Made by a program: the position numbers and the translations under genes. A DNA stretch of 29,781 nucleotides from CALCHX01 sp035761165. GTDB lineage: Bacteria > Gemmatimonadota > Gemmatimonadetes > Gemmatimonadales > Gemmatimonadaceae. Every line of letters begins with the position of its first letter. Positions within the stretch are counted from its first letter, which is position 1. Shown here in pieces: positions 7,458 through 16,047 of the stretch. The stretch lies in NCBI GenBank assembly GCA_035761165.1, contig DASTRO010000090.1, positions 1 through 29,781 of the forward strand, written 5' to 3'. A model generated the notes under the pieces. That model worked only from the letters and a program-made list of their open reading frames with translations. It was not told the origin of the DNA and ran no database searches.

Positions 7458-8459
7458 ATGCCGCGCCGCTTGCTGGCTCCGGCCATCGCGCTCGGCGTCA
7501 CGGCGACCGTGCTCCCCGCCGGTCTCGCCGCCCAGACGCTGGGCGCCGACTTCTCGTCCGCCTATTCGACCACCACTCTCGGCACGCCCACGGGCGTCCC
7601 CGCGCAGCTCGGCGGGCTGACCTTCCTGGCCGGCGACGCCAACACGCTGCTCATCGGCGGGTCGGCCAACCAGCCGGGTGGCGCGATCTACTCGATCGGC
7701 GTCGTCCGCGACCCGGTGACGCACAGCATCACCGGCTTCTCCGGTCCGGCCAGCGTCTTCGCCACTGCGCCCAACATCGACGGCGGGCTGTCGTACGGGC
7801 CGGGCGGGGTGCTCTTCGCCACCGGCTATCCCAACAACACCCTGCTGCAGTACCTGCCCGGGAGCTCCGCGCCGGACAAGATCATCAATCTGAGCTCCCT
7901 CCCCGGCACCGACGTCTCCAGCTCGGTGGGCGGGCTCGCCTTCGTGCCCAGCGGCTATCCCGGCGCGGGTGGGCTGAAGATCTTCAGCTACACCTCGAAC
8001 CGGTTCTACTCGGCGGTGCTCACCGCCGACGGTAGCGGGACGTACGACATCAGCGACGTGATCCTCGAGGCGACGCTCGGCGGCGGGCTGGAGGGGATGG
8101 TCTACGTCCCCATGGGCTCCGCCGGCTTCACCAGCACGAGCGTGCTCGTCACCGAGTACTCCTCGGGCAAGGTGGGCGCGTACGACGTGGATGCCGACGG
8201 CAATCCCATCGTCGGCACGCGGCGCGACTTCATCACCGGCCTGAACGGCGCCGAGGGCGCGGTCATCGACCCGCTCACGGGCGACTTCCTCTTCTCGACC
8301 TTCGGGGGCGGGAACCACGTCGTGCGCGTCAGCGGCTTCGCCGCGCCGCCGGTGAGCGTCACGCCCGAGCCGTCCACCTTCCTCCTCGCCGGCACCGGCC
8401 TCTTCGCCGTCGCGGCGGCCGCCCGCCGGCGCCGGCGCGGCGCGCGCCAGCTGGCCTGA
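7458..8459 (+). CDS. Secreted PEP-CTERM sorting-domain protein, beta-propeller-like
   Basis: This 333-residue exported protein has a signal peptide at residues 1-25 (LLAPAIALGVTATVLPAGLA, then AQ). The C-terminus is a classic PEP-CTERM tail: TPEPSTFLLAGTGLFAVAAA followed by an Arg-rich stretch. Such tails are recognised by an exosortase; none is in this window. The body has repeated beta-strand blocks of about 40-50 residues (GGLTFLAGDANTLLIGG, GGLSYGPGGVLFATGY, GGLAFVPSGYPGAGGLKIFS, GAVIDPLTGDFLFSTFGGG), reminiscent of NHL/SMP-30-type propellers, but I cannot name a family. The ATG is preceded by GAGGG seven bases upstream. It is the first gene of the insert and is not flagellar. Confidence 0.88.
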   Translation: MPRRLLAPAIALGVTATVLPAGLAAQTLGADFSSAYSTTTLGTPTGVPAQLGGLTFLAGDANTLLIGGSANQPGGAIYSIGVVRDPVTHSITGFSGPASVFATAPNIDGGLSYGPGGVLFATGYPNNTLLQYLPGSSAPDKIINLSSLPGTDVSSSVGGLAFVPSGYPGAGGLKIFSYTSNRFYSAVLTADGSGTYDISDVILEATLGGGLEGMVYVPMGSAGFTSTSVLVTEYSSGKVGAYDVDADGNPIVGTRRDFITGLNGAEGAVIDPLTGDFLFSTFGGGNHVVRVSGFAAPPVSVTPEPSTFLLAGTGLFAVAAAARRRRRGARQLA

Positions 8460-8498
8460 ACGGCGGGCAGGCACGACGAACGGCGGGCAGGCACGACG
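8459..8498 (+). repeat. Tandem 20-bp direct repeat
   Basis: The unit ACGGCGGGCAGGCACGACGA occurs twice in tandem starting at the last base of the PEP-CTERM stop codon. A third copy begins (ACGGCGGGC) and becomes the left arm of the following hairpin. The repeat probably arose by duplication of the hairpin arm. Confidence 0.85.
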
Positions 8499-8541
8499 AA
8501 CGGCGGGCCGACGGGGCGTACCCGTCGGCCCGCCGTTCGTC
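8495..8541. terminator. Bidirectional terminator hairpin between convergent genes
   Basis: Perfect 21-base arms (8495-8515 and 8521-8541; core GGCGGGCCGACGGG) enclose a 5-base loop GCGTA. The hairpin sits between the stop of the + strand PEP-CTERM gene and the stop of the - strand amidohydrolase gene, so it could end both transcripts. There is no long T tract on either side. Confidence 0.75.
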
Positions 8542-8557
8542 ATCCATCCGCGTCCGC

Positions 8558-10036
8558 TCAGTGCAGCCCCACCTGCCCCTGCACCGACGCGAACAGCTTC
8601 GGCGCGTCGTAGCCGACGCCCCCCTTGAACACCAGCTCCACCTGCTCGACGTCGGCGATGCGCGTGGACGGGTCGCCGCGCACGACCACGAGGTCGGCGC
8701 GCTTGCCGACGGCGACGGTGCCGATGCTGTCGGCGCGACCGAGATAGCGGGCGCCGTTGAGCGTGGCCACCTGGATCGCCTCCAGCGGCGTGAGCCCCGC
8801 GTCCACCAGCAGCTCCAGCTCGCGGTGGTTGGCGTAACCGGCCACCACGCCGCCGTAGCCGGTGGGGTCGGTGCCGGCGACGAGCAGCCCGCCGGCGCGG
8901 AAGAAGTCGCGCTCGAACTGCATCTCCTTGGGGAAGAGCGTCGCCCAGCCGGAGCTGGTCTGCGAGGCGATGGCCAGCCGCCGCCGCAGGTACTGCTCGC
9001 GCGCTTCGGGGAGCATCGCGTCGAGCGCGCCGCTGGACGCCGAGGGCCGGCCGGGGGTGAAGGTCTCGAAGACGGTGAGCGTGGAGGTGAGCGCCACGCC
9101 GTGCGCCACCAGGTCGCGGATGAGCGCCTGCACCGAGTCGCCGCCGACGTCGAGATCCATGAGCGAGGCGCTGACGCCGCCGTTCGCCGTCGGGCACTCG
9201 TCCGGCCGCTTGTCGCGCACGAAGTCGCTCGCCACCACGAGCCCGTGCTCCAGGTCGTCGATGCCCAGCGCGGCGGCCTCGCGGAAGGTGACGGAGCAGA
9301 GATGGCCGGTGATCTTGAGCCCGCGCCGGTGCGCCTCGGCGATGGCCGCCTCGAGCTCGGCGCGGGTGATGTGCATGTAGGCCTTGAACGACGTCGCGCC
9401 GCGGTCGGCCCAGTAGGCCACCGTCTCGCGCGCGTCCTCGGGCCCGCTCAGCTCGTGCACCTGGTAGATGGGGAGCCCGGGCCCCTCGAGGTAGGGCGCG
9501 GTGACGTCGAGCGCGGGGCCCACCGCGCGGCCGGCGTCGATCGCCTTCTTCAGCTCCAGATCCGCGAAGCCGTTCATGTTCCCGGCGGTGCGCGCCGTCG
9601 TCACGCCGCCGGCCAGGTAGAGGCGCGGGAAGCTGAACGCCTGCTCGTTGTAGACCGTGCCGCCGCCCGACGGGTAGAACATGTGCTCGTGGAGCATGAC
9701 GAGCCCCGGCAGCACGCTGCGCCCGGCCAGGTCGAGCACGCGCGCGCCGGCCGGCACGGCGACGCTCTCCGCCGGCCCCACGGCGCGGATCACCCCGCGC
9801 TCGAGCACGATCGTCTGGTCGGCCCGGGCCGGCGCGCCGGTGCCGTCGATGACGCGCACGTGGGTGAGCGCGACGACGGGCGCATCGACGCTGACGAACC
9901 GGCGCACCTCGGGGGCGAGGGCCGGTGCCGGCCAGGCGCCCTGCGCGCGCGCGTCGGCGCGCCCCGCGGCCACGGCGAGAACGACCAGCACGAGGAGGGG
10001 GAGCGAGCGGCGGCGGGCGGCGGTCTGGCGTCGCAT
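8558..10036 (-). CDS. Exported metal-dependent amidohydrolase
   Basis: This 492-residue protein belongs to the amidohydrolase superfamily, imidazolonepropionase/prolidase-like branch. An Arg-rich N-terminus and hydrophobic stretch (SLPLLVLVVLAVAAG, residues 11-25) suggest a signal peptide. The metal site is complete: HxH at H116/H118 in LPGLVMLHEHMF, Lys218 in SFKAYMH, H245 in KITGHL, H264 in LEHGL, and Asp390 in AGTDPTG. The C-terminus has the family pattern PLEAIQVATLNGARYLG, VGKRADLVVVRGDP. The substrate cannot be told; relatives cut dipeptides, cyclic amides or imides. I chose the ATG at 10036 because the frame upstream is not protein-like. It is divergent from the next gene and convergent with the PEP-CTERM gene. 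Confidence 0.92.
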   Translation of the reverse strand: MRRQTAARRRSLPLLVLVVLAVAAGRADARAQGAWPAPALAPEVRRFVSVDAPVVALTHVRVIDGTGAPARADQTIVLERGVIRAVGPAESVAVPAGARVLDLAGRSVLPGLVMLHEHMFYPSGGGTVYNEQAFSFPRLYLAGGVTTARTAGNMNGFADLELKKAIDAGRAVGPALDVTAPYLEGPGLPIYQVHELSGPEDARETVAYWADRGATSFKAYMHITRAELEAAIAEAHRRGLKITGHLCSVTFREAAALGIDDLEHGLVVASDFVRDKRPDECPTANGGVSASLMDLDVGGDSVQALIRDLVAHGVALTSTLTVFETFTPGRPSASSGALDAMLPEAREQYLRRRLAIASQTSSGWATLFPKEMQFERDFFRAGGLLVAGTDPTGYGGVVAGYANHRELELLVDAGLTPLEAIQVATLNGARYLGRADSIGTVAVGKRADLVVVRGDPSTRIADVEQVELVFKGGVGYDAPKLFASVQGQVGLH

Positions 10037-10108
10037 GCGAGGTCCCTGAATGATGTGGCGATGATGGCGCCGGCGCGGCGCGGCGATGCCGGGCGCCGGT
10101 ACGCCCTG

Positions 10109-10114
10109 TAGATT
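10109..10114 (+). promoter_or_regulatory. Candidate -10 element (TAGATT) for the secreted protein gene
   Basis: TAGATTGCG occurs here and, identically, before the nucleotidyltransferase gene at 23956. A transcript starting about seven bases downstream would begin near 10121. That excludes the ATG at 10118 and supports the GTG start at 10184. No clear -35 is visible. Confidence 0.4.
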
Positions 10115-10183
10115 GCGATGGAGCCCGGCGCGACGCGAGCCGCCGCCCCGGCGCCATCCTGCCGCTGCAGCCCGGAGGTCCGC

Positions 10184-11050
10184 GTGCGCCTCGTCCTCGT
10201 CATCCCGGCGGTGCTGCTCCTCGCCGCCTCCTCCCTCGCCGCCGCGCAGCCGCGCACCCGCGGTGGGGGCCGGCCGAGCGCCACCCGGCCGAGTGCCCCG
10301 ACGACCGCCGCCGGGCATGCCCGGCCGGCGACCCGCGGCCCCGCCCCCGCGGCCAGCAGCGGGCGCCGCACGATCGGCCAGCGTCCGCGGCCGGTGAGCA
10401 CGGGACGCCCACTGCCGCCGCCGCGCGCGCCGGCCTACGCCACCTCGCCACGACCCTCGCGCCCGGCGGCCGGCTACCGCACGCCGTACTGGCCGTATGG
10501 GCCGTACCCGTCCTACACGCCGTACTCGCCGTATTCGCGCTACCACGTGCCGGGCGGCGGCTACCGGCGGCTGCCGGGGCTCGCTCCGGTCGTCATCCTC
10601 CTCCCGGGCTTCACCACGGTGGAGCGCACGACGGTCTACGCACCGGGCTACGACGACGGGCCGTACGAGCCGGGCTACGCGCCCGAGCGCGCGCCGGGCT
10701 ACGAGCCGGGGTACGCGCCGGAGCGTCTGCCCCCCGCAACCGCGCCGGACGTGCGCGGTGCCCCGGGGGTGCCGGCACCCACCCTCACCGTCGAGATGCC
10801 GGCCGACTCGCTGCTGCGCGTGCGGTGGGCGGGGGACGATCGCGGGGTGGTCGAGGTGGCGCTCCTCGTCGCCGACGCCGCGCGCCGCGTGCTGGCCACG
10901 CAGAGCGTGCTCGACCCGCCCTACACGGCGCTCTTCGATCGGCCGGCGCGCGCCGCCTACGCCGGGGTGACGCTCACCTACGCCGACGGCGCCAGCATGA
11001 CGATCCTGCAGCCGCTCGCACCGCCAGCGCGCCCGCGCGACCGCGACTGA
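10184..11050 (+). CDS. Secreted Pro/Tyr-rich protein of unknown function
   Basis: The start is the GTG at 10184, because GGAGG lies five bases upstream (10174-10178) and a signal peptide follows immediately (VRLVLVIPAVLLLAASSLAA, then AQ). The mature protein of about 265 residues begins with a Thr/Pro/Arg/Ala-rich disordered stretch. A Tyr/Pro-rich segment follows (YWPYGPYPSYTPYSPYSRY), then a short hydrophobic stretch (APVVILLPGF) and two imperfect repeats of EPGYAPER/APGYEPGYAPER. The C-terminal ~85 residues (LTVEMPADSLLRVRWAG ... GVTLTYADGASMTILQPL) look like a small beta-sandwich. I do not recognise the family. It is convergent with the large NTPase gene, 55 bases away. Confidence 0.75.
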   Translation: MRLVLVIPAVLLLAASSLAAAQPRTRGGGRPSATRPSAPTTAAGHARPATRGPAPAASSGRRTIGQRPRPVSTGRPLPPPRAPAYATSPRPSRPAAGYRTPYWPYGPYPSYTPYSPYSRYHVPGGGYRRLPGLAPVVILLPGFTTVERTTVYAPGYDDGPYEPGYAPERAPGYEPGYAPERLPPATAPDVRGAPGVPAPTLTVEMPADSLLRVRWAGDDRGVVEVALLVADAARRVLATQSVLDPPYTALFDRPARAAYAGVTLTYADGASMTILQPLAPPARPRDRD

Positions 11051-11105
11051 GACCGGGGGGCGGATCGGCCGCCGGCGGCGTCCCGCGCGCGCCATCCTCC
11101 CCCGC

Positions 11106-14100
11106 TCAGGGCCACCAGCGCGTCACGTCCTCGATCGCCTCCCACGCCGCGCCCACCGCACGGCCGCCGCCCAGGGCGACGAGCACGGGGGCCATGGCGT
11201 AGACGGCGGCGAAGCACGCCGCACGCTTGCGTGCCGCGTGCGCGCGCAGCCACCGGTCGAGTAGCGCGTGCGCGTCGGCGCGAGGCAGGGCGGCCACCGC
11301 GGCCCCCAGCGCGCCGAGCGTCCCCTGCGAGAGCGCGCGTGCGTTCGTATCGGCCAGCGCGTCCAGCGCCCGGCACAGCACCGGCGCACGCTGCCCCGGC
11401 GGCAGGTGCGGCGCGATGCCCGCGAGCGCACACGCCAGCGGCTCAGCGGTGCGCATCTCCGCCACGACGGCGAGCGCACCGGCCGCGTCGCCCAGCTCCG
11501 CGAGCCGGGGCAGCAGCGCGCTGCGCAGGTTGTCGCGCGCGTAGGGGTTCAACGGGCCGACGTCGCGCAGCACCTCGCGCACCGGCGCCAGCGCGAGCCG
11601 GGGGGCCACCGCCGCGATGGTGTCGCTCGCCCGCGACGAACCCTCACGCAGGAAGCGGGTGCCCAGCGCGAGCGCCTCGTCCACCGCGCCCAGCTCGGCG
11701 AGGCGCGTGGCCAGCGCCGGCGCGAGCTCGCCGGCGTCGTGCCGGTCCATCCACTCCAACTCCTCCGCCACCTCGCGCGCCTCCGCCAGCTCGAGCACCG
11801 GTGCCAGCTCGCGCATCGCGCGCCGGTGCTCCTTGTAGTCGCGCCGCTCGTCCAGCGTGCGCCGCACGAGGGCACGCCGCAGGTCCGGCGGCAGCGCCGG
11901 GGCGGCGCGCGCCACCAGCTCGGCGCGACGATCCCCCTCCTCCAGCTCGTCCGCCGCGGCGAGCAGCTCGGCCAGGAGCGCGTCGCGCTCGTCGTCCGGC
12001 ACGGCGTGCAGCAGCGCGGCCAGCGCGTGGCCCCGCTCCAGGGCGGTGGCGCAGGCGTGCGCGGCGGCGCGCGCGTCCGCGCACGCCTGTCGCGCGTCCG
12101 CCGGCGGCAGCAGCGGGGCGAGCGTGGCCAGCGCCTCGGCGCGCCAGCGCGGCTCGGCCAGCGCGCGCGCCATGGCGAGCGCCCGCGGCAGGAGCGCGGC
12201 GGGGAGCAGCGGCCGCATGTGCGGCAGCGCCTCCGCCACGCTCCAGTCCTCCCCTCGCTCACCGATGCGCTGGAGCGCCCAGCCGAGGATGCGCTCGCGC
12301 GTGGGCGGGTCGGCCGGCCTGGCGAGGAGATGCAGATGCCACAGCCGGTGATCGGCGTCGCGGGCCAGCCGAGCGAGGCGCAGCGCGCCGGGCAGCAGGG
12401 CCGCGGGCAGCACCGGCAGCACGGCGTCGATCGTCGCGCGACGGTCGGCGTCGTTGGCCACGTGCATCGCGGCGTCCAGCGCCTCGCCGGCGAGGGCGTC
12501 CCGCGCCGGGCCGGCCGCGGCGGCCAGCGCGGCGAGCGCGCTCGCGCGGCGTCGTGCGTCGTCCATCCGCCGCGCCCGCTCGGCCAGCGGCGCGGCGGCT
12601 GCGGCAGGCAGGCACGGCGCGAGCGCGCACGCCTCGCCGGTGAGGATGTCGCGGGAGAGCGTGTCCCAGGCCGCCAGCGCCGCCACCTGCTCGTCGAGCG
12701 CGGCCAGCGCCTCGCACGCCGCCGGCTCGCGCTCGTCGCGCGGCAGGAGTGCGACGAGCCGCGCCCGCGCGATGGCGGCCGCGTAGGCGAAGGGGATGCG
12801 CGCGGCGGCCTCGTACAGCCGACGGACCACCGCCGGCCCGAAGCGGCGGGCGTGCCGCGGCAGCTCGTCCGCCCAGTCGCTCGGCGTACCGGCCAGCTCG
12901 GCCAGCGCGTCGTCCAGCGCCCGCGCGCGCTCCGCGGCCGGCAGATGCGGGGCGAGGTCGAGCAGGAGCATCGCGAAGATCGACCGGTTCCGCCGGCGCA
13001 GCGCGTACGCGCCCGTGTGTGCCTCCTCGAGGAGAGGGGTGAACTCCGGTGGCAGCTCGCCCGGCGGCAGCACGGCGGCGCAGTGGGCGACCGCGCGCAG
13101 CCGTGCCTCGGGGAGCGCGGCGAGGCGGTCGCCCACCGTGCGCACGAGCGGCGCCCGCACCGCCGGGGGCAGCGCCGCGGCGAGCTGCGCGAGCGCGGTG
13201 CAGGCGTGCTCCGCGTCCATCCACGCGCCCGGACGCGTCTCGTCGATCGCCAGGCGCGCGGCGTCGTCCGGGCGATGGGCGGCGTGGCCGGTGACGATCG
13301 CCTCGAGCGCGGCGGTCCGCTCGCGGGCGTCGGCCGGCGCCGCGGCGTGCAGCGCGTCCAGCGCCTCGTCCAGCGCCGCGTCCACCTGCTCCGCGCCGAG
13401 CAGGGGCAGCAACGCGCCGAAGCCCAGCGCCCGCTGCGTCGGGTCGGCCACGTGCCGCACGTAGGCGACGCAGCGCTCCAGCGGCCAGACGCCGGCGCGC
13501 GCCACGGCCGCGAGCAGCGCCGCGGGGATCCCCTCCGCCACCGCGTGCAGCGACGACGCGGCGAGCGCGCACCGCAGCTCGCGCGCGAGGGCCGCGTCGG
13601 GCGCCATGGCGCCGTCGGCGAACGCGGCTCCGGCGTCGCGCCAGGCCAGCTCCACGTCGGCCAGGTAGCCGGCGACGTCGTCGCGCGCCTCGCGCGCCTC
13701 GAACCATCGGTTGCCGCCGGCCGGGGAGGTCTCGTCGAGCAGCGCGTGCAGCTCGTCGCGACGGCCGGCGGCGAGCAGGTGATGGGCGAGGTGATGCGCG
13801 AGGTGCTCGTCGTCCAGGCAGTCGGCCCAGCCGTCGGCGCAGCGCGTGCGGTAGGCGGCGAGGAGCCGGGCGTGCAGCGCCCGCACCGCGTCGGCGCCGG
13901 TGCGCCAGCGGACGTAATCGACCTGCAGGTCGTGCAGGCGCAGCCGTCCCCCCTCGTCGCGCTGGGCGAGCGACGCGTCCACCAGCGCGTCCATCGCGTC
14001 CTGCACCGCCCACCGGTCGAGCCCCGCCGCGCCCCAGAGCGCGTGCAGCGCCGGCTCGGCGATCGGCGCGTCCTCGGGAAAGACGGCGAGCTCCAGGTAG

Positions 14101-15554
14101 CGCGGCCGCAGGGCGTCGTCGAGCGCGTCGACGCTGACGTCCATCGCGGCCACCACGCTGGGGTACGGGTAGTCCGGGAACTCCGCGCGCGAGATGGCGG
14201 CGACGTCGGCCGCCCCCAGCCGCGCGCGGAGATCGCGCCACCGCGACGCCGGCTTGCCGCGCAGCGCCGCGCCCACCATCGCGATCGCCAGCGGCAGCCG
14301 GCCGCACTCGCGCACGACGTCGGCTGCCTCGGCGGGGAGCGCGGCCGACGGCACGTCGGCCCAATCGGCGAGCAGCGCCAGCGCCTCCCCCGTCTCCAGC
14401 TCGCCGACCGCGCACTCGCGCGCGCCGAGGCTGGCCAGGAGCCCACGGGAGCGCGTGGTGACCAGCATCGCGGCGCCCCCCTCGGGCGCGCCGAAGGCCC
14501 GCACCTGCGCCGCGCTCCAGACGTCGTCGAGTACCACCAGCACGCGCCGGCCGGCCAGCGCGTCGGTGAGCGCCTCGGCCGCCTGCCGCTCGTCGGCCAC
14601 GCCGTCGGCCCGCTCGCCGAGCGCGGCCAGCAGCGCCGTCTGCCGCGGCAGCAGCGGCGCCGCGCGGCCGAGCGACACCCAGTGGACGCCGTCGGGAAAG
14701 GCGCCGGGCACCACGGCCGGGTCGCGCGCCAGCGTCGTCGCGAGCACCGACTTGCCCGCGCCGGGCATCCCGAACAGCCCCAGGACGTGAGTCCCGGCGG
14801 GGGCTCCGGCCGTGTCGAGCAGCGCCTGGCGCGCCCGCGCCACCACCGCGGGCCGGGCCACGAGGTTGGCCGGCGCGGGCGGCACGGCGGTGCGGCGCGG
14901 CGGACGCGCGGCCGGTCGCGACACGAGCGCGGCGAGCTCGGGGTGCGCCGCGAGGAGGAGGCGCGTGGGGATCATGAACGCGGCGCGCAGCTCGGGCACC
15001 ACGTCGGCCGCGGCGACCATGCCGACCACCGCGCCCAACGTCTCGTCCCACACCGGCCCGCCGCTGAACCCCTGCTCCACGCGGTAGCCGGTGGCGCTCG
15101 TGCCGACGAGCTGCACCAGCGCCGGCCCGTGCCGCCCCTGGAGCGTGCCCGTGGCCCAGACGGCCTCGTCGAGCCCCGCCGGGAAGCCGGCGGTGGCGAA
15201 GGTGTGCCGCCACAGCTCGGCGACGTCCGCCAGCGGCGCCGCGCGCGCCTCGGTCGGCGCGTCGTCGAGCAGCGTGAGGATCGCGACGTCGCCGTCGCCG
15301 CGCGGGCCCAGCGCGCGCCACGCCGAGACGCGCGCGCGCAGCTCGCGGCCGGGGGCCAGCTGGGGAAAGTCGAGCGTCACCACCGCCTCCGGCGCCGCGC
15401 CGTCCGCCGCCACGCCGACGGCGTCGGCCACGACGTGGGCGCAGGTGCACACCGTGGCCGGCGCGACGAGGAAGCCGGCGCCCACCACCGCGCGGCGGCC
15501 GTCCACCGCCTCGCTGCGGCGGATGCGCGCGAGTGCGGCGTCGACCGCGTGCAT
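11106..15554 (-). CDS. Trypsin-like protease / NB-ARC STAND NTPase / helical-repeat protein
   Basis: This 1482-residue protein is built like an APAF1-type conflict effector. Residues 20-205 form a trypsin-like serine protease with an intact triad: H40 (CTCAHVV), D89 (GDVAIL) and S164 (GFSGGPV). Residues 235-460 form an NB-ARC NTPase with Walker A GMPGAGKS (262-269), Walker B VLVVLDDVW (338-346), TTRSR (366-370) and the GLPL-type motif GRLPLA (418-423). A winged-helix part (YLELAVFPEDAPI ... LRLHDLQVDYVRW) follows. About 900 C-terminal residues are Ala/Leu-rich helical repeats of roughly 35-45 residues (RAEALATLAPLLP, AELVARAAPALP), probably the sensor. Oligomerisation on ligand binding would activate the protease; the target is unknown. 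Its ATG overlaps the stop of the Trypco1 gene (TGATG), so the two are coupled. Confidence 0.93.
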   Translation of the reverse strand: MHAVDAALARIRRSEAVDGRRAVVGAGFLVAPATVCTCAHVVADAVGVAADGAAPEAVVTLDFPQLAPGRELRARVSAWRALGPRGDGDVAILTLLDDAPTEARAAPLADVAELWRHTFATAGFPAGLDEAVWATGTLQGRHGPALVQLVGTSATGYRVEQGFSGGPVWDETLGAVVGMVAAADVVPELRAAFMIPTRLLLAAHPELAALVSRPAARPPRRTAVPPAPANLVARPAVVARARQALLDTAGAPAGTHVLGLFGMPGAGKSVLATTLARDPAVVPGAFPDGVHWVSLGRAAPLLPRQTALLAALGERADGVADERQAAEALTDALAGRRVLVVLDDVWSAAQVRAFGAPEGGAAMLVTTRSRGLLASLGARECAVGELETGEALALLADWADVPSAALPAEAADVVRECGRLPLAIAMVGAALRGKPASRWRDLRARLGAADVAAISRAEFPDYPYPSVVAAMDVSVDALDDALRPRYLELAVFPEDAPIAEPALHALWGAAGLDRWAVQDAMDALVDASLAQRDEGGRLRLHDLQVDYVRWRTGADAVRALHARLLAAYRTRCADGWADCLDDEHLAHHLAHHLLAAGRRDELHALLDETSPAGGNRWFEAREARDDVAGYLADVELAWRDAGAAFADGAMAPDAALARELRCALAASSLHAVAEGIPAALLAAVARAGVWPLERCVAYVRHVADPTQRALGFGALLPLLGAEQVDAALDEALDALHAAAPADARERTAALEAIVTGHAAHRPDDAARLAIDETRPGAWMDAEHACTALAQLAAALPPAVRAPLVRTVGDRLAALPEARLRAVAHCAAVLPPGELPPEFTPLLEEAHTGAYALRRRNRSIFAMLLLDLAPHLPAAERARALDDALAELAGTPSDWADELPRHARRFGPAVVRRLYEAAARIPFAYAAAIARARLVALLPRDEREPAACEALAALDEQVAALAAWDTLSRDILTGEACALAPCLPAAAAAPLAERARRMDDARRRASALAALAAAAGPARDALAGEALDAAMHVANDADRRATIDAVLPVLPAALLPGALRLARLARDADHRLWHLHLLARPADPPTRERILGWALQRIGERGEDWSVAEALPHMRPLLPAALLPRALAMARALAEPRWRAEALATLAPLLPPADARQACADARAAAHACATALERGHALAALLHAVPDDERDALLAELLAAADELEEGDRRAELVARAAPALPPDLRRALVRRTLDERRDYKEHRRAMRELAPVLELAEAREVAEELEWMDRHDAGELAPALATRLAELGAVDEALALGTRFLREGSSRASDTIAAVAPRLALAPVREVLRDVGPLNPYARDNLRSALLPRLAELGDAAGALAVVAEMRTAEPLACALAGIAPHLPPGQRAPVLCRALDALADTNARALSQGTLGALGAAVAALPRADAHALLDRWLRAHAARKRAACFAAVYAMAPVLVALGGGRAVGAAWEAIEDVTRWWP

Positions 15555-15979
15555 CAGCCGGTCGCGGCCGGAGGCGTGGTGGGCGCGCGGTCGGCGCTCG
15601 CGCGGTCGGCGCTCGCGCGGTCGGCGCTCGCGCGACCGCCGTTCGCGTGGGCGTCCGCCTCGCGCGTCCAGCGGAGGGTGACCTGGAAGTTGGCCTCCGC
15701 GCCCGCGCTGGTGAGGATCGCGCCCGCTTCCGCCGAGAGCTTGAGGCCGAACTCGATCTCGACCTCGTCGGGCCGGGCGGCGAGCGCCCGCAGCTTCGCG
15801 AGCACGGCGTCGGCCATCGGCCGCACCTGCGCCAGCGCGTCCTCGAACGTCCGCCCCGCCTTCACCGCGAGCTCGCCGGGGCGCGCGGCGCGCACCACCC
15901 GCTCCTGGCCGGCGGGGACCTCGACTTCCACCACCACGCAGCCGCCATCGGCCAGCGGGAACTCCACCAGCTGTCGCAC
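15554..15979 (-). CDS. Trypco1-domain (CU044_2847 family) partner of the trypsin-STAND protein
   Basis: The start is the GTG at 15979: on the - strand it is preceded by GGAGG at five bases, and the protein then begins as the family does (RQLVEFPLADGG). This gives 141 residues. The domain fills residues 1-105: VVVEVEVPAG, TFEDALAQVRPMADAVLAKL, DEVEIEFGLKLSAEAGAIL, EANFQVTLRW. This is the trypsin-co-occurring domain 1 described by comparative genomics as a companion of trypsin/NTPase conflict proteins; its biochemical role is unknown. The C-terminal tail contains (SADRA)x3 encoded by a 15-bp repeat. A longer reading upstream to an ATG at 16144 exists but adds only unstructured Ala/Arg-rich sequence. 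Confidence 0.88.
   Translation of the reverse strand: MRQLVEFPLADGGCVVVEVEVPAGQERVVRAARPGELAVKAGRTFEDALAQVRPMADAVLAKLRALAARPDEVEIEFGLKLSAEAGAILTSAGAEANFQVTLRWTREADAHANGGRASADRASADRASADRAPTTPPAATG
15586..15645 (-). repeat. In-frame 15-bp tandem repeat in the Trypco1 tail
   Basis: On the + strand the unit CGCGGTCGGCGCTCG occurs exactly three times (15586-15630), followed by a degenerate fourth copy (CGCGACCGCCGTTCG). Being a multiple of three, it adds five-residue blocks (ASADR) to the protein tail without shifting the frame. Confidence 0.9.
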
Positions 15980-16047
15980 GCGCCCCTCCGGGTCGGCGTC
16001 GCCCAATGATGCGCGGCGGGCCGCCCACGAGCCAGGGTCGCCACCGT

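Noticed and set aside
10037..11095. N-terminal extension of the amidohydrolase frame to 11095
   Set aside because: The extra 353 codons overlap the secreted-protein gene antisense and are low-complexity Arg/Gly/Ala; the ATG at 10036 gives a normal signal peptide and family length.
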